A DNA stretch of 38,589 nt from Kiritimatiellaeota bacterium B1221. Its GTDB lineage: Bacteria > Verrucomicrobiota > Kiritimatiellia > SS1-B-03-39 > UBA6053. A program made the translations under genes and the position numbers. The DNA lies in NCBI GenBank assembly GCA_029269125.1, contig JARHXX010000035.1, forward strand, positions 1-38,589. Reading direction: 5' to 3'. Below the pieces are notes generated by a model. That model did not search any database. It worked only from the letters and a program-made list of their open reading frames with translations, and was not told the DNA's origin. Below are positions 13,955 through 22,314 of this stretch, in pieces. Numbering within the stretch: position 1 is the first letter of the stretch; every line of letters begins with the position of its first letter.

Positions 13955-15016
13955 CTATAACCCGGGCGACACACCCAACTGAGAACGCAAGCGATACTCA
14001 CTCCCCCGGGTCTCACGCGGTTGAGCCGGAGGCTGCGTTACGGACGGCAGCTGACGCGGTTGCGATTCCCGCAGCACGGGTTTGGGGGCGGCGCTTTGTC
14101 GGCTGATCGCCGGATTGTTCAGTGAAAAACCTGATGCGGAAACTTCACGCGGCCCGGAACGGGGCATGCCAAATTCCCGCGTGATCGCCGACCCTCCCGG
14201 CATCTCCCCCCCCACAGCACGGCTGGCCAGAGAGGGGGTGGCGGGTTTCGCCCATTTTTCTTTTAAAGCATTCAGCATTTCCCTGGATCCGGATAATTCC
14301 AGTTGCGCATTTCGTTCCCGTACCGGCTTGGAAATTTCTCCATTCATTTGTCGGGCAGAAGGGAGCACCGGCACAAACTCTCCCGTATCCTGAAATCGAT
14401 CCGTATGCCGGGCTTCTCCCAAATCCCCTTGCCGATCAGCCAATTCCTGTAAGGGAGCCACTTCATCCATTTCCAATCCCCCTGCACGGGAAGAATCAAT
14501 GGCATCCTCCGTTCCCCCCTGCAACAGTTCCTCCACATCCTCTTCTGTCATCTCCGGTTCCTGCTTCTCCAGCGCATCTTCAATCATCGACTTTTGAAGC
14601 TCGGCCCAGTCGAGAATTTCCATTTCCGTATCCGTTTGCGCTTGCGCCTCAAGATCAAGATCTCCGCTGTCTATACGGTCTTCTTCCGACAAAAGATCCA
14701 TCGGGGAAATCCAACTTTCCTCCTCTTCATCTTTCATTTCCGCTCGGGCATCCCGGTTGATCATGTTCATCGACGGTAAAGGAGAAACCAGATCAATCGG
14801 GTTTCCTTGAGACGGTGCGCCCACTTCCCCGCGAATTTTTTTCTCCAGTACATTTTGCTCAACCGCCCCCGTATCCACGGATTGAATCACGGGCATCACA
14901 TTGGCTTCCTGATCATACACCCGAATACGCGGACGCCGTTTAGCCCCCGCGGTTTCTCCGGCACACAGAAAAAACACCGGAACCACCAAACACACCATAA
15001 AAGCAATCGTACGCAT
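13955..15016 (-). CDS. Acidic low-complexity exported protein of unknown function
   Basis: A 353-residue protein with a signal peptide (MRTIAFMVCLVVPVFFLCAG, cleavage near ETAGA). The centre is very acidic and Met/Leu-rich (about 95-200, e.g. MTEEDVEELLQ, EILDWAELQ). The C-terminal third is Pro/Ser/Arg-rich, repeats REFGMPRSGPREVS-like segments and is probably disordered. I recognise no domain. It lies between a GH18 lipoprotein gene (39 bp upstream) and a glycosyltransferase (2 bp downstream) on the same strand, so all are probably cotranscribed. The composition suits a flexible periplasmic or envelope-associated protein. No ribosome-binding site is obvious before the ATG at 15016. Confidence 0.7.
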   Translation of the reverse strand: MRTIAFMVCLVVPVFFLCAGETAGAKRRPRIRVYDQEANVMPVIQSVDTGAVEQNVLEKKIRGEVGAPSQGNPIDLVSPLPSMNMINRDARAEMKDEEEESWISPMDLLSEEDRIDSGDLDLEAQAQTDTEMEILDWAELQKSMIEDALEKQEPEMTEEDVEELLQGGTEDAIDSSRAGGLEMDEVAPLQELADRQGDLGEARHTDRFQDTGEFVPVLPSARQMNGEISKPVRERNAQLELSGSREMLNALKEKWAKPATPSLASRAVGGEMPGGSAITREFGMPRSGPREVSASGFSLNNPAISRQSAAPKPVLRESQPRQLPSVTQPPAQPRETRGSEYRLRSQLGVSPGL

Positions 15017-15055
15017 GCCAATAACATACGGAAGAAAGCGCTCCGGGTCAAATGA

Positions 15056-16201
15056 TCATTTCAGAGGAACCAATTCCCGCAACAGGGTCCGGGCAGTGTT
15101 GACAAAAGTATACGCCTCCCGGCCCCCTTCAGTGGAGGCATCCCAATTCAGCGACCAGGTCATCAACCCTTTCACGCCGGGATACCCTTCCGGTTTCCTT
15201 AAGGTCAATGCGGATTCATACGTGGCCTGGCCCGTCATCAGATACACCATCGCCTGACGCAAAGCTTCCGGCTCCAGTGCCCCCCCGGATGAGGCGATAT
15301 CCATCGCCGGAAGTCCAATCACCACCTTGTCCTCACCCAACCCCTCAAAATACTGATCCGGATCGCGTCCCACCGGAAACCCCATAATCAGCATTTCCGC
15401 CAGCCCCACCACAAAATCCGGTGTGCCCTGTTCAACGATCACCCCGCCCTCCGCCAGCGTTTCACCCGTGTAGACGTATTGACTGCCCGAATTGTAATAC
15501 TGCATCTGCACAAAATCAATTTCCTCACGCAACGCATCCAGAAAAGGAAGATAGCCCCCATACTCCTTGCCGTACCGATGATAACCATTCACCACAAATT
15601 GTGTCTCCGGCGCCACCGAAATCAAAAAATCCTCCCCGTAATGCGCATCCAGCATTTTCACCACCGCAATCATGTTCAGGATCTTTTCAGTGGTCGGATT
15701 CCTGAAATCCACATCCCCTTCATCCAGCACTTTAGAGGCGCCTTCCAAATTGATGTCCACTCCGTCAAACCCATATTCATCAATGATATTCTGGAGGGAA
15801 GAAACAAAATTGGTTTTCATCCAACTCTTGTTTAACTCCAGGGGATGCTTGCCCCCCCCCACAGAAATCAACACGTCCACCCCCCGCTTTTGCATTTGTT
15901 GGACCTGAAGTTTGAATTCTTCTTTGGTAATTTTCTCCGGGGCAAAGACCATACGGCCCGAAATCTCATTTTCAGGTAACGCAAAGGCAACAATCAGGGT
16001 GTTCACCGCTGCCGGAACTTTCTCCAAAGGCAAATATGAAACCGACGCTGAGTTCCAGTTGTGCCAATAGGCAACCACCCGACGGCCATCATGCGAAAAC
16101 GCATCCTCCATAAACGGCGTTTCACAACCATTTAAAGGAATTAGAAGTAAGAGCCATAACAGCGGTTTAAAGTCTTGGAGGGGTTTGATCAGTAATTTCA
16201 C
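15056..16201 (-). CDS. Glycoside hydrolase family 18 lipoprotein (chitinase-like, variant active site)
   Basis: A GH18 protein of the chitinase/endo-beta-N-acetylglucosaminidase fold. From the GTG at 16201 it has a typical lipoprotein signal with lipobox IPLNGC (Cys26), so it should be lipid-anchored in the envelope. The TIM-barrel strands are clear: RRVVAYWHNW, VDVLISVGGGK, the catalytic strand FDGVDINLEG, FVQMQYYN and the final LMTWSLNWD. The usual DxxDxDxE motif is present except that its third Asp is Asn; the proton donor Glu153 is kept. In characterised chitinases that Asp helps position the substrate acetamido group, so activity or specificity may differ. A TTG at 16243 could add 14 residues before the signal; neither start has an ideal ribosome-binding site. 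Confidence 0.88.
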   Translation of the reverse strand: MKLLIKPLQDFKPLLWLLLLIPLNGCETPFMEDAFSHDGRRVVAYWHNWNSASVSYLPLEKVPAAVNTLIVAFALPENEISGRMVFAPEKITKEEFKLQVQQMQKRGVDVLISVGGGKHPLELNKSWMKTNFVSSLQNIIDEYGFDGVDINLEGASKVLDEGDVDFRNPTTEKILNMIAVVKMLDAHYGEDFLISVAPETQFVVNGYHRYGKEYGGYLPFLDALREEIDFVQMQYYNSGSQYVYTGETLAEGGVIVEQGTPDFVVGLAEMLIMGFPVGRDPDQYFEGLGEDKVVIGLPAMDIASSGGALEPEALRQAMVYLMTGQATYESALTLRKPEGYPGVKGLMTWSLNWDASTEGGREAYTFVNTARTLLRELVPLK

Positions 16202-16386
16202 AACGCATTTATTACCCTCAATTTGAGCAACTTCAATTTTCAAGCGGGGAAAACTTTACGTCACCGCCGTTCGGCATCCGCAGGTGCCGCAGCCTGAGAT
16301 GCCCGAAAGCATTTCATGCCAACCCCATACCCCCAAACGCCGAAACCCGGCGCCCCTGTATCCCTCCTGTCCCCCGCTCAATGCGA

Positions 16387-16396
16387 GGGGGGGGGG
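16387..16396. repeat. Run of ten G downstream of mazG
   Basis: Ten consecutive G lie within a short G/C-rich stretch in the 217-bp gap between mazG and the GH18 gene. The flanks (CCCCCGCTC and GCGAGGGGG) can pair to a hairpin on the minus strand, just past the mazG stop, but no T-run follows, so it is not a standard terminator. The rest of the gap holds no recognisable gene. Confidence 0.4.
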
Positions 16397-16418
16397 AACG
16401 TGCGAAGCTCGCCTGCCT

Positions 16419-17192
16419 CTATCCCCGCTTCACCTCATCCCAAACCGCATCCAGCTCCGCTAAACTGCAATCGGACATTTCTTTACCACGGGCCTTCACT
16501 TGCGCTTCCACCGCCCGGAATCGTTGTTGGAACTTTTGATTGCCGTCCTGTAAAATTTGTTCGGCATTGCCATCCAGGTGACGCCCCACATTGGCCAGGG
16601 CGAACAGCAGATCCCCCAATTCCTCACGGGCATGTGCCTGATCTCCATTGGCGATTGCTTCACGCAATTCCTGCACCTCCTCTTCCACTTTATCGAGGAC
16701 CTGCCCCACTTCCGGCCAGTCAAATCCAACTTTGGCCGCCTGCTTTTGTAAATCATGTGCCTTTAACAGAGCCGGTAAATGCTTGGGAACTTTATCGAGA
16801 ACAGAATCATCCGCTTTCCGTCCCGCCTTTTCAGTTTCTTTGATCGCATTCCAGTTGACCAGAACTTCCGCCGCATCCGCAACATCCACTTCTCCAAATA
16901 CGTGCGGGTGCCGTCTCACCAACTTATCACTGATCGATTTGGCAACGTCCTCAAAATTGAAGATCCCGTCTTCTTCGCGCAACTGGGACTGAAACACCAC
17001 CTGCAACAACAAGTCCCCCAACTCCTCACAGTGATCCGCCATATCTCCACGGTCAATCGCGTCGATCACTTCGTACACTTCCTCCACCGCATAGGGCTTC
17101 AACGTTTCAACGGTCTGCTCCCGATCCCACGGACAGCCCTCGGGAGAGCGCAGCTTCCGCATAATCCCCAACAGTCGATCGATCTCACTCAT
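16419..17192 (-). CDS. mazG: Nucleoside triphosphate pyrophosphohydrolase MazG
   Basis: Hydrolyses (d)NTPs to NMP and pyrophosphate, acting as a house-cleaning enzyme and tuning nucleotide and ppGpp levels. The 257-residue product has the duplicated MazG architecture: an N-terminal domain starting LRSPEGCPWDREQT with metal-binding VEEVYEVIDAI and HCEELGDLLLQVVFQ, and a C-terminal domain with KVEEEVQELREAI and AREELGDLLFALANV. Both carry the ExxE...ExxD metal motif. Length matches E. coli MazG (263). Its ATG overlaps the cdsA stop by four bases (ATGA), so it is the last gene of the purA-uppS-cdsA-mazG unit. Confidence 0.95.
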   Translation of the reverse strand: MSEIDRLLGIMRKLRSPEGCPWDREQTVETLKPYAVEEVYEVIDAIDRGDMADHCEELGDLLLQVVFQSQLREEDGIFNFEDVAKSISDKLVRRHPHVFGEVDVADAAEVLVNWNAIKETEKAGRKADDSVLDKVPKHLPALLKAHDLQKQAAKVGFDWPEVGQVLDKVEEEVQELREAIANGDQAHAREELGDLLFALANVGRHLDGNAEQILQDGNQKFQQRFRAVEAQVKARGKEMSDCSLAELDAVWDEVKRG

Positions 17193-18037
17193 AAACCGTT
17201 CAGTCCCCAGCGGAGATAAATATAGAGCAACGGCAAAGCGAAAATCAGACTGTCCAAAACATCCAAAATACCGCCCATTCCTTTCAACCAGGTGCCGCTG
17301 TCCTTCACCCCGGCCGCCCGCTTGAGCATCGATTCCACCAAATCACCCACCACGCCCATTACCGCCAGGCCCACGCCCAGAATCAATCCGTCCACCCGGC
17401 TGAATGCAATGCCGCTCACTTCGTAATTGTATAAATACATTAATAAAGAACTCACCGCAGTGGCCACGGCCACCCCGCCAATCACCCCTTCCCAGGTTTT
17501 CGCCGGACTGATCGCCGGAATCATCTTATGTTTCCCAATCGCGGATCCTACAAAGTAAGCCCCCATATCCGTGAATTTAATCACCAAAATCGCATACAGC
17601 AGCAAACTCCGCCCATCCTGATCCCCTTGACCCGACTGAAGCAGCATAAACATAAACTGCATCAGTCCTCCCACATAAAAAATGGTCAAAAAGCTTCCGG
17701 CCACCTTCGCCAGGCTTTTCGTCTGATCCGACCGAAACAGACACCCAAAGCTAACCGCCCACACCCCCAACACCGCGATCAGCAAGGGAATACTTTCTGT
17801 GACCGCACAGCCACATCCCTGCGCATAGACCCCAAGCATCCACAACAAAACAACCGCCAGCGATGTCCATTTTAAGGCCGGATAACCCGCAGTGGTCATC
17901 ATCTGCACCATTTCTGTCACCGCCAAAGCCGTAACCCCCAACAGCACAACGCCAATCAGCGGCGTGACACCCCAAACATAGAGAGCCGCCACCAAAGACA
18001 AAAATCCTCCACCTGTAAGCACCCGATATTTCAACAT
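17189..18037 (-). CDS. cdsA: Phosphatidate cytidylyltransferase CdsA
   Basis: Makes CDP-diacylglycerol from phosphatidic acid and CTP, the branch point of phospholipid synthesis, in the inner membrane. The 282-residue product has about eight hydrophobic segments, the conserved SPAKTWEGVIGG and the C-terminal signature region SMLKRAAGVKDSG followed by LKGMGGILDVLD. In the classic signature the last part reads HGGxxDRxD; here His is Met and Arg is Val, while both Asp remain. The ATG at 18037 overlaps the end of uppS by seven bases, the arrangement expected for uppS-cdsA. A longer frame to 18163 would run deep into uppS and is unlikely. Confidence 0.93.
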   Translation of the reverse strand: MLKYRVLTGGGFLSLVAALYVWGVTPLIGVVLLGVTALAVTEMVQMMTTAGYPALKWTSLAVVLLWMLGVYAQGCGCAVTESIPLLIAVLGVWAVSFGCLFRSDQTKSLAKVAGSFLTIFYVGGLMQFMFMLLQSGQGDQDGRSLLLYAILVIKFTDMGAYFVGSAIGKHKMIPAISPAKTWEGVIGGVAVATAVSSLLMYLYNYEVSGIAFSRVDGLILGVGLAVMGVVGDLVESMLKRAAGVKDSGTWLKGMGGILDVLDSLIFALPLLYIYLRWGLNGL

Positions 18038-18756
18038 GACTTCACTCCGCCGTATCGACGTTGACGCCGTTGGTATTCCGCGATGGCCTGGTGCAGCGAT
18101 TCCTCTCTGAAATCCGGCCAGAATTCCGGCGTGAAATAAAACTCGGCATAAGAAAGCTGCCAAAGTAAAAAATTGCTCAAACGGTTTTCACCACTGGTGC
18201 GAATCATTAAATCCGGATCCGGCAAATCCGGAGCATACAAATGATCGGAAAGCGTCTGATCCGAAATCTCATCCGGCTTCAGCTCCCCCGCCTGTACTTT
18301 ACCGGCAATCGCCTTCACCGCATCTGTTAATTCCGCCCGTCCCCCGTAACTCAACGCCAGCACCAACTGACGGGTGGTATACTTTTCAGTGGCCGCCATC
18401 ACCCGATCCAATTCCTTGCGGGTCTTGGCAGGCAACTGATCCAAACGGCCAATCGCCCGCAGACGGGTTTCATTCTCATGCAGAATATTTTCGTGCTTAC
18501 TCAACATCCGCGGAAGCAAATTCATCAATCCGCTCACCTCCGCTTCCGGACGGCTCCAGTTCTCCACCGAAAACGCGTAGAGTGTGACAATTTCCACCCC
18601 CGCATCCCGCGAAGCTTTCATCACCGCCTTCACCGACTCCGCACCCGCTTCGTGCCCCTTAATCCGGGGCCAGCCACGCTCCTTGGCCCAACGGCCGTTT
18701 CCATCCATAATCACCGCAATATGGCGGGGAACTTTTGATGGCGCTTCAGAGCTCAT
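18031..18756 (-). CDS. uppS: Isoprenyl (undecaprenyl) diphosphate synthase UppS
   Basis: A cis-prenyltransferase that builds the undecaprenyl carrier for peptidoglycan and O-antigen from FPP and IPP in the cytoplasm. The 241-residue sequence has HIAVIMDGNGRWAKERG with catalytic Asp18 and the diphosphate-binding GNGRW, then GHEAGAESVK. The C-terminal substrate site IRTSGENRLSNFLLWQ and YAEFYF is intact. The final residues KSC overlap the cdsA start. It begins eight bases after the purA stop. The pairing with cdsA is conserved across bacteria and supports the annotation. Confidence 0.96.
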   Translation of the reverse strand: MSSEAPSKVPRHIAVIMDGNGRWAKERGWPRIKGHEAGAESVKAVMKASRDAGVEIVTLYAFSVENWSRPEAEVSGLMNLLPRMLSKHENILHENETRLRAIGRLDQLPAKTRKELDRVMAATEKYTTRQLVLALSYGGRAELTDAVKAIAGKVQAGELKPDEISDQTLSDHLYAPDLPDPDLMIRTSGENRLSNFLLWQLSYAEFYFTPEFWPDFREESLHQAIAEYQRRQRRYGGVKSC

Positions 18757-18764
18757 ACAACCTT

Positions 18765-20066
18765 TTACAGAGATAAATCCGACGGGGCGGATGGCGTCAG
18801 GATGGTTTCATCACGTTTGGGACCCACCGAAACAAATCCCGCCGGCGCACCACTCAACTCTTCCAGCCGCTTGATGTACGCTTTGCAATTTTCGGGTAAA
18901 TCCTCCCAGGTACGCGCCTGGGTGGTCGGACAATTCCAGCCCGGCATTTCTTCATAAATCGGTTTGCAGGCCGCAAATTTACGGATATGGCCGGGTAAAT
19001 TCTCCACCCGCTCCCCGTTCACATCATAAGCAACACAAATTTTAATGGTTTCAAATCCATCCAAAACATCCAGCTTGGTCACTGCCCACCAGTTGATGCC
19101 GTTCACCATTACCGCGTAACGTGCAACCACCGCATCAAACCAGCCGCAACGACGGGCACGCCCGGTGGTGGCACCGAATTCGTCTCCGACCCGGGCCATT
19201 TCCGCACCGAGATCATCAAACAGTTCTGTGGGGAAAGGACCTTCACCCACCCGGGTGGTGTACGCTTTCACCACCCCGATCACGTCTTGAATTTTGTTGG
19301 GTGGAATACCGGTTCCCGTCGCCGCGCCACCCGATGTGGTGTTGCTCGAGGTTACAAAAGGATAACTGCCGTGGTCAATGTCCAGCATGGTGCCCTGCGC
19401 ACCTTCAAACAATACCGACTCACCTTTGGATACCGCCGCATTCAATGTCTGGGTGGTGTCTGTAATCATGGACTTCATCTGCTCAGTGGCAGCCAATACT
19501 TCCGGCACGACCGTGTCGGGATCCAGTTCAGGTTGGCCATGCAGCTTCAGCAATTGGTTGTGCTCGATCAAATTCTGACGCAAACGCTCTTCAAAATCAT
19601 CCTCCAGAATATCACCGGCACGAAGACCCGTGCGTTGCATCTTGTCCATATATGCCGGACCAATACCACGTTTTGTCGTCCCAATCTTCACGGCTTCGTC
19701 GTTATTCCGCGCCTCACGGGCACCATCCAACGCCTTGTGATAGGGTAAAGCCAATTGGGCACGGTCTGAAATCCATAAACGACCCGTGGTGTCAATCCCG
19801 CCATCATGCACTTCCGCCAACTCTTGCAGGAAACCGGCCGGATCAATCACACAACCATTTCCCAGAATACATGTTTTGCCATCACGCAAAATCCCACTGG
19901 GAATTAAATGCAGCACATACTTTTTGTCCCCCACCTTCACAGTGTGGCCTGCATTGTTACCGCCCTGAAAACGCGCAATCCAATTGGCTTTTTCAGTCAA
20001 TACATCTACAATTTTTCCTTTCCCCTCATCTCCCCATTGTCCGCCAATCAAAACTCTGGTTGCCAT
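18765..20066 (-). CDS. purA: Adenylosuccinate synthetase PurA
   Basis: Condenses IMP with aspartate using GTP, the first committed step to AMP. The 433-residue protein starts MATRVLIGGQWGDEGKGK, the GTP P-loop-like and catalytic Asp motif, followed by GGNNAGHT. It also has GIGPAYMDK, the IMP-binding and dimer-contact Arg segment, and GATTGRARRCGW, which binds aspartate and IMP. The ATG at 20066 is preferred over an upstream in-frame one at 20087 because the family begins at this point and AGGA lies 12 bases before it. It is the first gene of a four-gene unit with uppS, cdsA and mazG. The roughly 400-bp region upstream contains structured repeats. Confidence 0.97.
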   Translation of the reverse strand: MATRVLIGGQWGDEGKGKIVDVLTEKANWIARFQGGNNAGHTVKVGDKKYVLHLIPSGILRDGKTCILGNGCVIDPAGFLQELAEVHDGGIDTTGRLWISDRAQLALPYHKALDGAREARNNDEAVKIGTTKRGIGPAYMDKMQRTGLRAGDILEDDFEERLRQNLIEHNQLLKLHGQPELDPDTVVPEVLAATEQMKSMITDTTQTLNAAVSKGESVLFEGAQGTMLDIDHGSYPFVTSSNTTSGGAATGTGIPPNKIQDVIGVVKAYTTRVGEGPFPTELFDDLGAEMARVGDEFGATTGRARRCGWFDAVVARYAVMVNGINWWAVTKLDVLDGFETIKICVAYDVNGERVENLPGHIRKFAACKPIYEEMPGWNCPTTQARTWEDLPENCKAYIKRLEELSGAPAGFVSVGPKRDETILTPSAPSDLSL

Positions 20067-20246
20067 CGCTGTGTGGTCCTTTTGCATACAAATGAAAGTC
20101 GAAAGGCCGGAACATCATCTGCCCGACCTCTGTTGAAGCCCACTCACTAATCAAAGCCGGGGCTCGGGTCAAGGGTTCCTTCAGGGCAAAATTCGGAATA
20201 TCCCGGTATGGGTGAAGAAGGGCAAGGGAATAGGAAGCGTTCATGG
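20067..20246. other. Leader region upstream of purA, no gene seen
   Basis: This stretch between the purA start and the repeat block has no convincing coding frame. It carries CCGGGGCTCGGGTCAAGGG and CTTCAGGGC segments that resemble fragments of the repeats at 20247-20435. A purA promoter or leader must lie here or in the repeats, but no clear -35/-10 pair or riboswitch could be picked out. Confidence 0.35.
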
Positions 20247-20435
20247 ACGCCCGGGTCCCGCGTTTAAACTACGCCCGAGTCCCGCGTTTAAACTACGCCC
20301 GAGTCCCGCATTTATGCGGAAGTCAGCCCGATGCCCTTCAGGGCTCGGGTGCAGGATATACTCAGATAGGCTCAGGTTCTGAAATCAGATCGTAAACGCC
20401 CCTTATGACTTCCGCGTAAACGCGGGACTCGGGCG
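20247..20435. repeat. Structured repeat: 24-bp tandem units plus 30-bp inverted repeat
   Basis: Units beginning ACGCCCGAGTCCCGCG occur at 20247-20270, 20271-20294 and, diverged after 16 bases, at 20295. The third continues into ATTTATGCGGAAGTCA. The 30 bases at 20296-20325 recur as a reverse complement at 20406-20435 with only two differences, leaving an 80-base loop. Inside the loop GCCCTTCAGGGC forms a smaller hairpin. No open frame spans it. It resembles a dispersed palindromic element lying between purA and panD. Confidence 0.7.
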
Positions 20436-20496
20436 GAATCATTCCCAAATGAATGAGGGTGCAGTCACCCATTCAGAATAAATCCTGAAAACAGGC

Positions 20497-20901
20497 TTAC
20501 ACTGTCGGAATCGGAGACAAGGTCTCATCCAGCGAAGTCGGATACTCCAAATGCTGCTCAATCCTGTTCTCCCCATCACAAATCACCACTTTGGAAGTGT
20601 GTCCTTCCAGCTCCTTGCTGTCCAGCATGGCCATGGAGAAAATGATCACCCGGTCCCCTTGATTCACCAAATGCGCCGCCGCGCCATTGATGCCAATAAT
20701 CCCCGAACCCGCTTCCCCTTTGATTACATAGGTCTCAAACCGGGCCCCGTTGTCCAAATCCGCAATATTCACAAACTCATTAGCCAACATGCCCGTGGCA
20801 CGCAACAAATCTTCGTCAATCGTGATTGAACCCACATAATCCAGATTGCACTGGGTGATGGTGGCCTGATGAATTTTACCGGTAAGTACTTTTTTTAGCA
20901 T
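20497..20901 (-). CDS. panD: Aspartate 1-decarboxylase PanD
   Basis: Makes beta-alanine from L-aspartate for pantothenate and coenzyme A. PanD is made as a proenzyme that cuts itself between Gly24 and Ser25 to create the pyruvoyl cofactor. The cleavage context LDYVGSITID is present at exactly that position, along with Lys9, a conserved NGARFETYVI block and GINGAAAHLVNQGDRVII. Length 134 is normal. After the stop a small CCTG TTTT CAGG hairpin followed by an AT-rich stretch may help end transcription. There are no other pantothenate genes nearby, so it seems to stand alone. Confidence 0.97.
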   Translation of the reverse strand: MLKKVLTGKIHQATITQCNLDYVGSITIDEDLLRATGMLANEFVNIADLDNGARFETYVIKGEAGSGIIGINGAAAHLVNQGDRVIIFSMAMLDSKELEGHTSKVVICDGENRIEQHLEYPTSLDETLSPIPTV

Positions 20902-21030
20902 AAATTTTGTGGGGGGTGTCTCTCTACTTTAATCAAAGATCGCCTTCTGTCCATGCTGAAAATCAACGGTTCTTCGAGATTTCGTTTCTGAATCATGAAA
21001 CCAGCCCCCCCAACCCCCACCGACAAAACC

Positions 21031-21060
21031 CCAACGAAGCCACAAACTGTGGCTCTCAAC
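21031..21060. repeat. REP-like palindrome (copy 1)
   Basis: GCCACA (21039-21044) and TGTGGC (21048-21053) form a tight hairpin, followed by TCTCAAC. A second hairpin with different stem bases but the same GGCTCTCAAC tail occurs at 24943-24967. It lies 15-45 bases past the stop of the DoxX-like gene and on the minus strand is followed by a G/T-rich run, so it could double as a weak terminator. Confidence 0.45.
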
Positions 21061-21074
21061 ATACCGACAGAAGC

Positions 21075-21533
21075 TCAGACTTGACCAACTTTACTTGACG
21101 GCAAAGTCGCCAGAATCCGTTTCCGGCAGGTCAGCAGATTCAGGATCGAGACCAAAATCACCCCCAACGCAATGTAGACCAACATCCACTTCACACTGGA
21201 CCGTAAAAAGAACTCGGCCAGCAAAGCACCCGTCATCGCCCCCAGCGCATAGAGATTGTTAAATGTAAACCATCGAATAAACCCGCCCTGCGCATTTTTC
21301 ATTCGGATAAGAATCAGGACATTACTCAAAAAAAACAAAACGGCAAAACCGATAATAAAACCGGTGGTAATTCTGAAAAATGTGGGATCGATCCCCAGCG
21401 GCTTCGCCATATCCACAAAACCCGCCACCGATTCAGGCCAGGCCGCAAACTTTGAAACCGTAAACCGCGTCAGAATCAGCGCGGTCATCACATTCAGGAG
21501 GATCAACATCGTTTTGAAAAAAATCTTTATCAT
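21075..21533 (-). CDS. DoxX-like small integral membrane protein
   Basis: A 152-residue protein with four hydrophobic helices. The pattern of the first half, LTRFTVSKFAAWPESVAGF followed by GIDPTFFRITTGFIIGFAVL, resembles DoxX family proteins (quinone or thiosulfate-related membrane subunits, mostly of unknown role). The second half has TGALLAEFFLR and IALGVILVSILNLL. The ATG at 21533 is chosen because the protein-like hydrophobic sequence starts there. The frame stays open for another 98 codons upstream, but that part is Arg/Gly-rich and runs into the neighbouring gene. No good ribosome-binding site precedes the chosen ATG, so start and family are both tentative. Confidence 0.6.
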   Translation of the reverse strand: MIKIFFKTMLILLNVMTALILTRFTVSKFAAWPESVAGFVDMAKPLGIDPTFFRITTGFIIGFAVLFFLSNVLILIRMKNAQGGFIRWFTFNNLYALGAMTGALLAEFFLRSSVKWMLVYIALGVILVSILNLLTCRKRILATLPSSKVGQV

Positions 21534-21744
21534 TTTATACACAGGGAAAAGGATTAATAAGAACATCCCCCATCGGGACTTCAGAATAGCGGCATGCAGA
21601 AGCACAAACACTTTGGACCACCCTTTGTCCGGACAAAACCCTCCCCGCTTACAAAAAAATAACCTTAAAAAGGTGAAATCACCCATATCCCATACAAATC
21701 CCGCCCCCCGGAGGGGTCCGAGCAGAAAAACCAGGGTCCCCTTT

Positions 21745-22314
21745 TCACCGCCCCGACGGCTTCTCCTCTCCTGTTTGCTTTCCGCCCCCTGCGGCCTCTT
21801 TCCATTGCCGAAAAGCCACGCGCCCATCCCGAAACGCTTCCGTAATCACCACCTCTTCTCTCTCCACATCAAAAATAAAGTAACTCCCCTCCAACCGTCC
21901 CCACCAGACCTCAACATACAGGAGTTTCTGATTGATCCACCGCACTTCTGGCGCAAAATTCAGGTAAAGCTCCGACAATTCAATCCGGACAAAATAAGGA
22001 CGTTCATTAAACACATGGAGTTGAAGCGCTCCGGTCGACGCCTCCCCCTCAACCAGGCTACGGGCAAAAAAACCATACGCCCCGTTCGACGAAAGCACAA
22101 ATCTTTCTGGTAATCCCCCCGCATACGGCACCTTCGATAAACGCATCCGATCCGCCAAATGCGGGTCGCCGGCAGGATGATAAATTGGCGGTGCAGACCA
22201 TTTGTCGGGGGGCGTATGAAATAAATCAACCGACACATCACCCGATGCCCAAACGGCAGTATCGATTAAACCGCCAACCATATAAATCCCATAAACAAAA
22301 AATAAGCGTCTCAT
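21745..22314 (-). CDS. Small exported protein of unknown function
   Basis: A 189-residue protein with an N-terminal signal sequence (MRRLFFVYGIYMVGGLIDTA, cleavage near VWASG). The mature part has WSAPPIYHPAGDPHLADRM, several aromatic beta-type strands such as LLYVEVWWGRLEGSYFIFDV, and a Gly/Lys/Glu-rich end. I recognise no family. The ATG at 22314 has a strong GAGGAGAGG ribosome-binding site directly before it; a GTG at 22326 inside that site is unlikely. The FIFDVEREEVV-type pattern suggests a calculated text/number output or beta-sandwich fold, but that is speculation. It probably forms its own unit. Confidence 0.7.
   Translation of the reverse strand: MRRLFFVYGIYMVGGLIDTAVWASGDVSVDLFHTPPDKWSAPPIYHPAGDPHLADRMRLSKVPYAGGLPERFVLSSNGAYGFFARSLVEGEASTGALQLHVFNERPYFVRIELSELYLNFAPEVRWINQKLLYVEVWWGRLEGSYFIFDVEREEVVITEAFRDGRVAFRQWKEAAGGGKQTGEEKPSGR

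Noticed and set aside
18038..18163. Upstream extension of CdsA
   Set aside because: It would lie almost wholly within uppS; the ATG at 18037 matches the usual N-terminus of the family.
21256..22113. Plus-strand 285-codon open frame
   Set aside because: Runs antisense across two minus-strand genes with better starts and hydrophobic patterns; composition Arg/Lys/Pro-rich without domain features.
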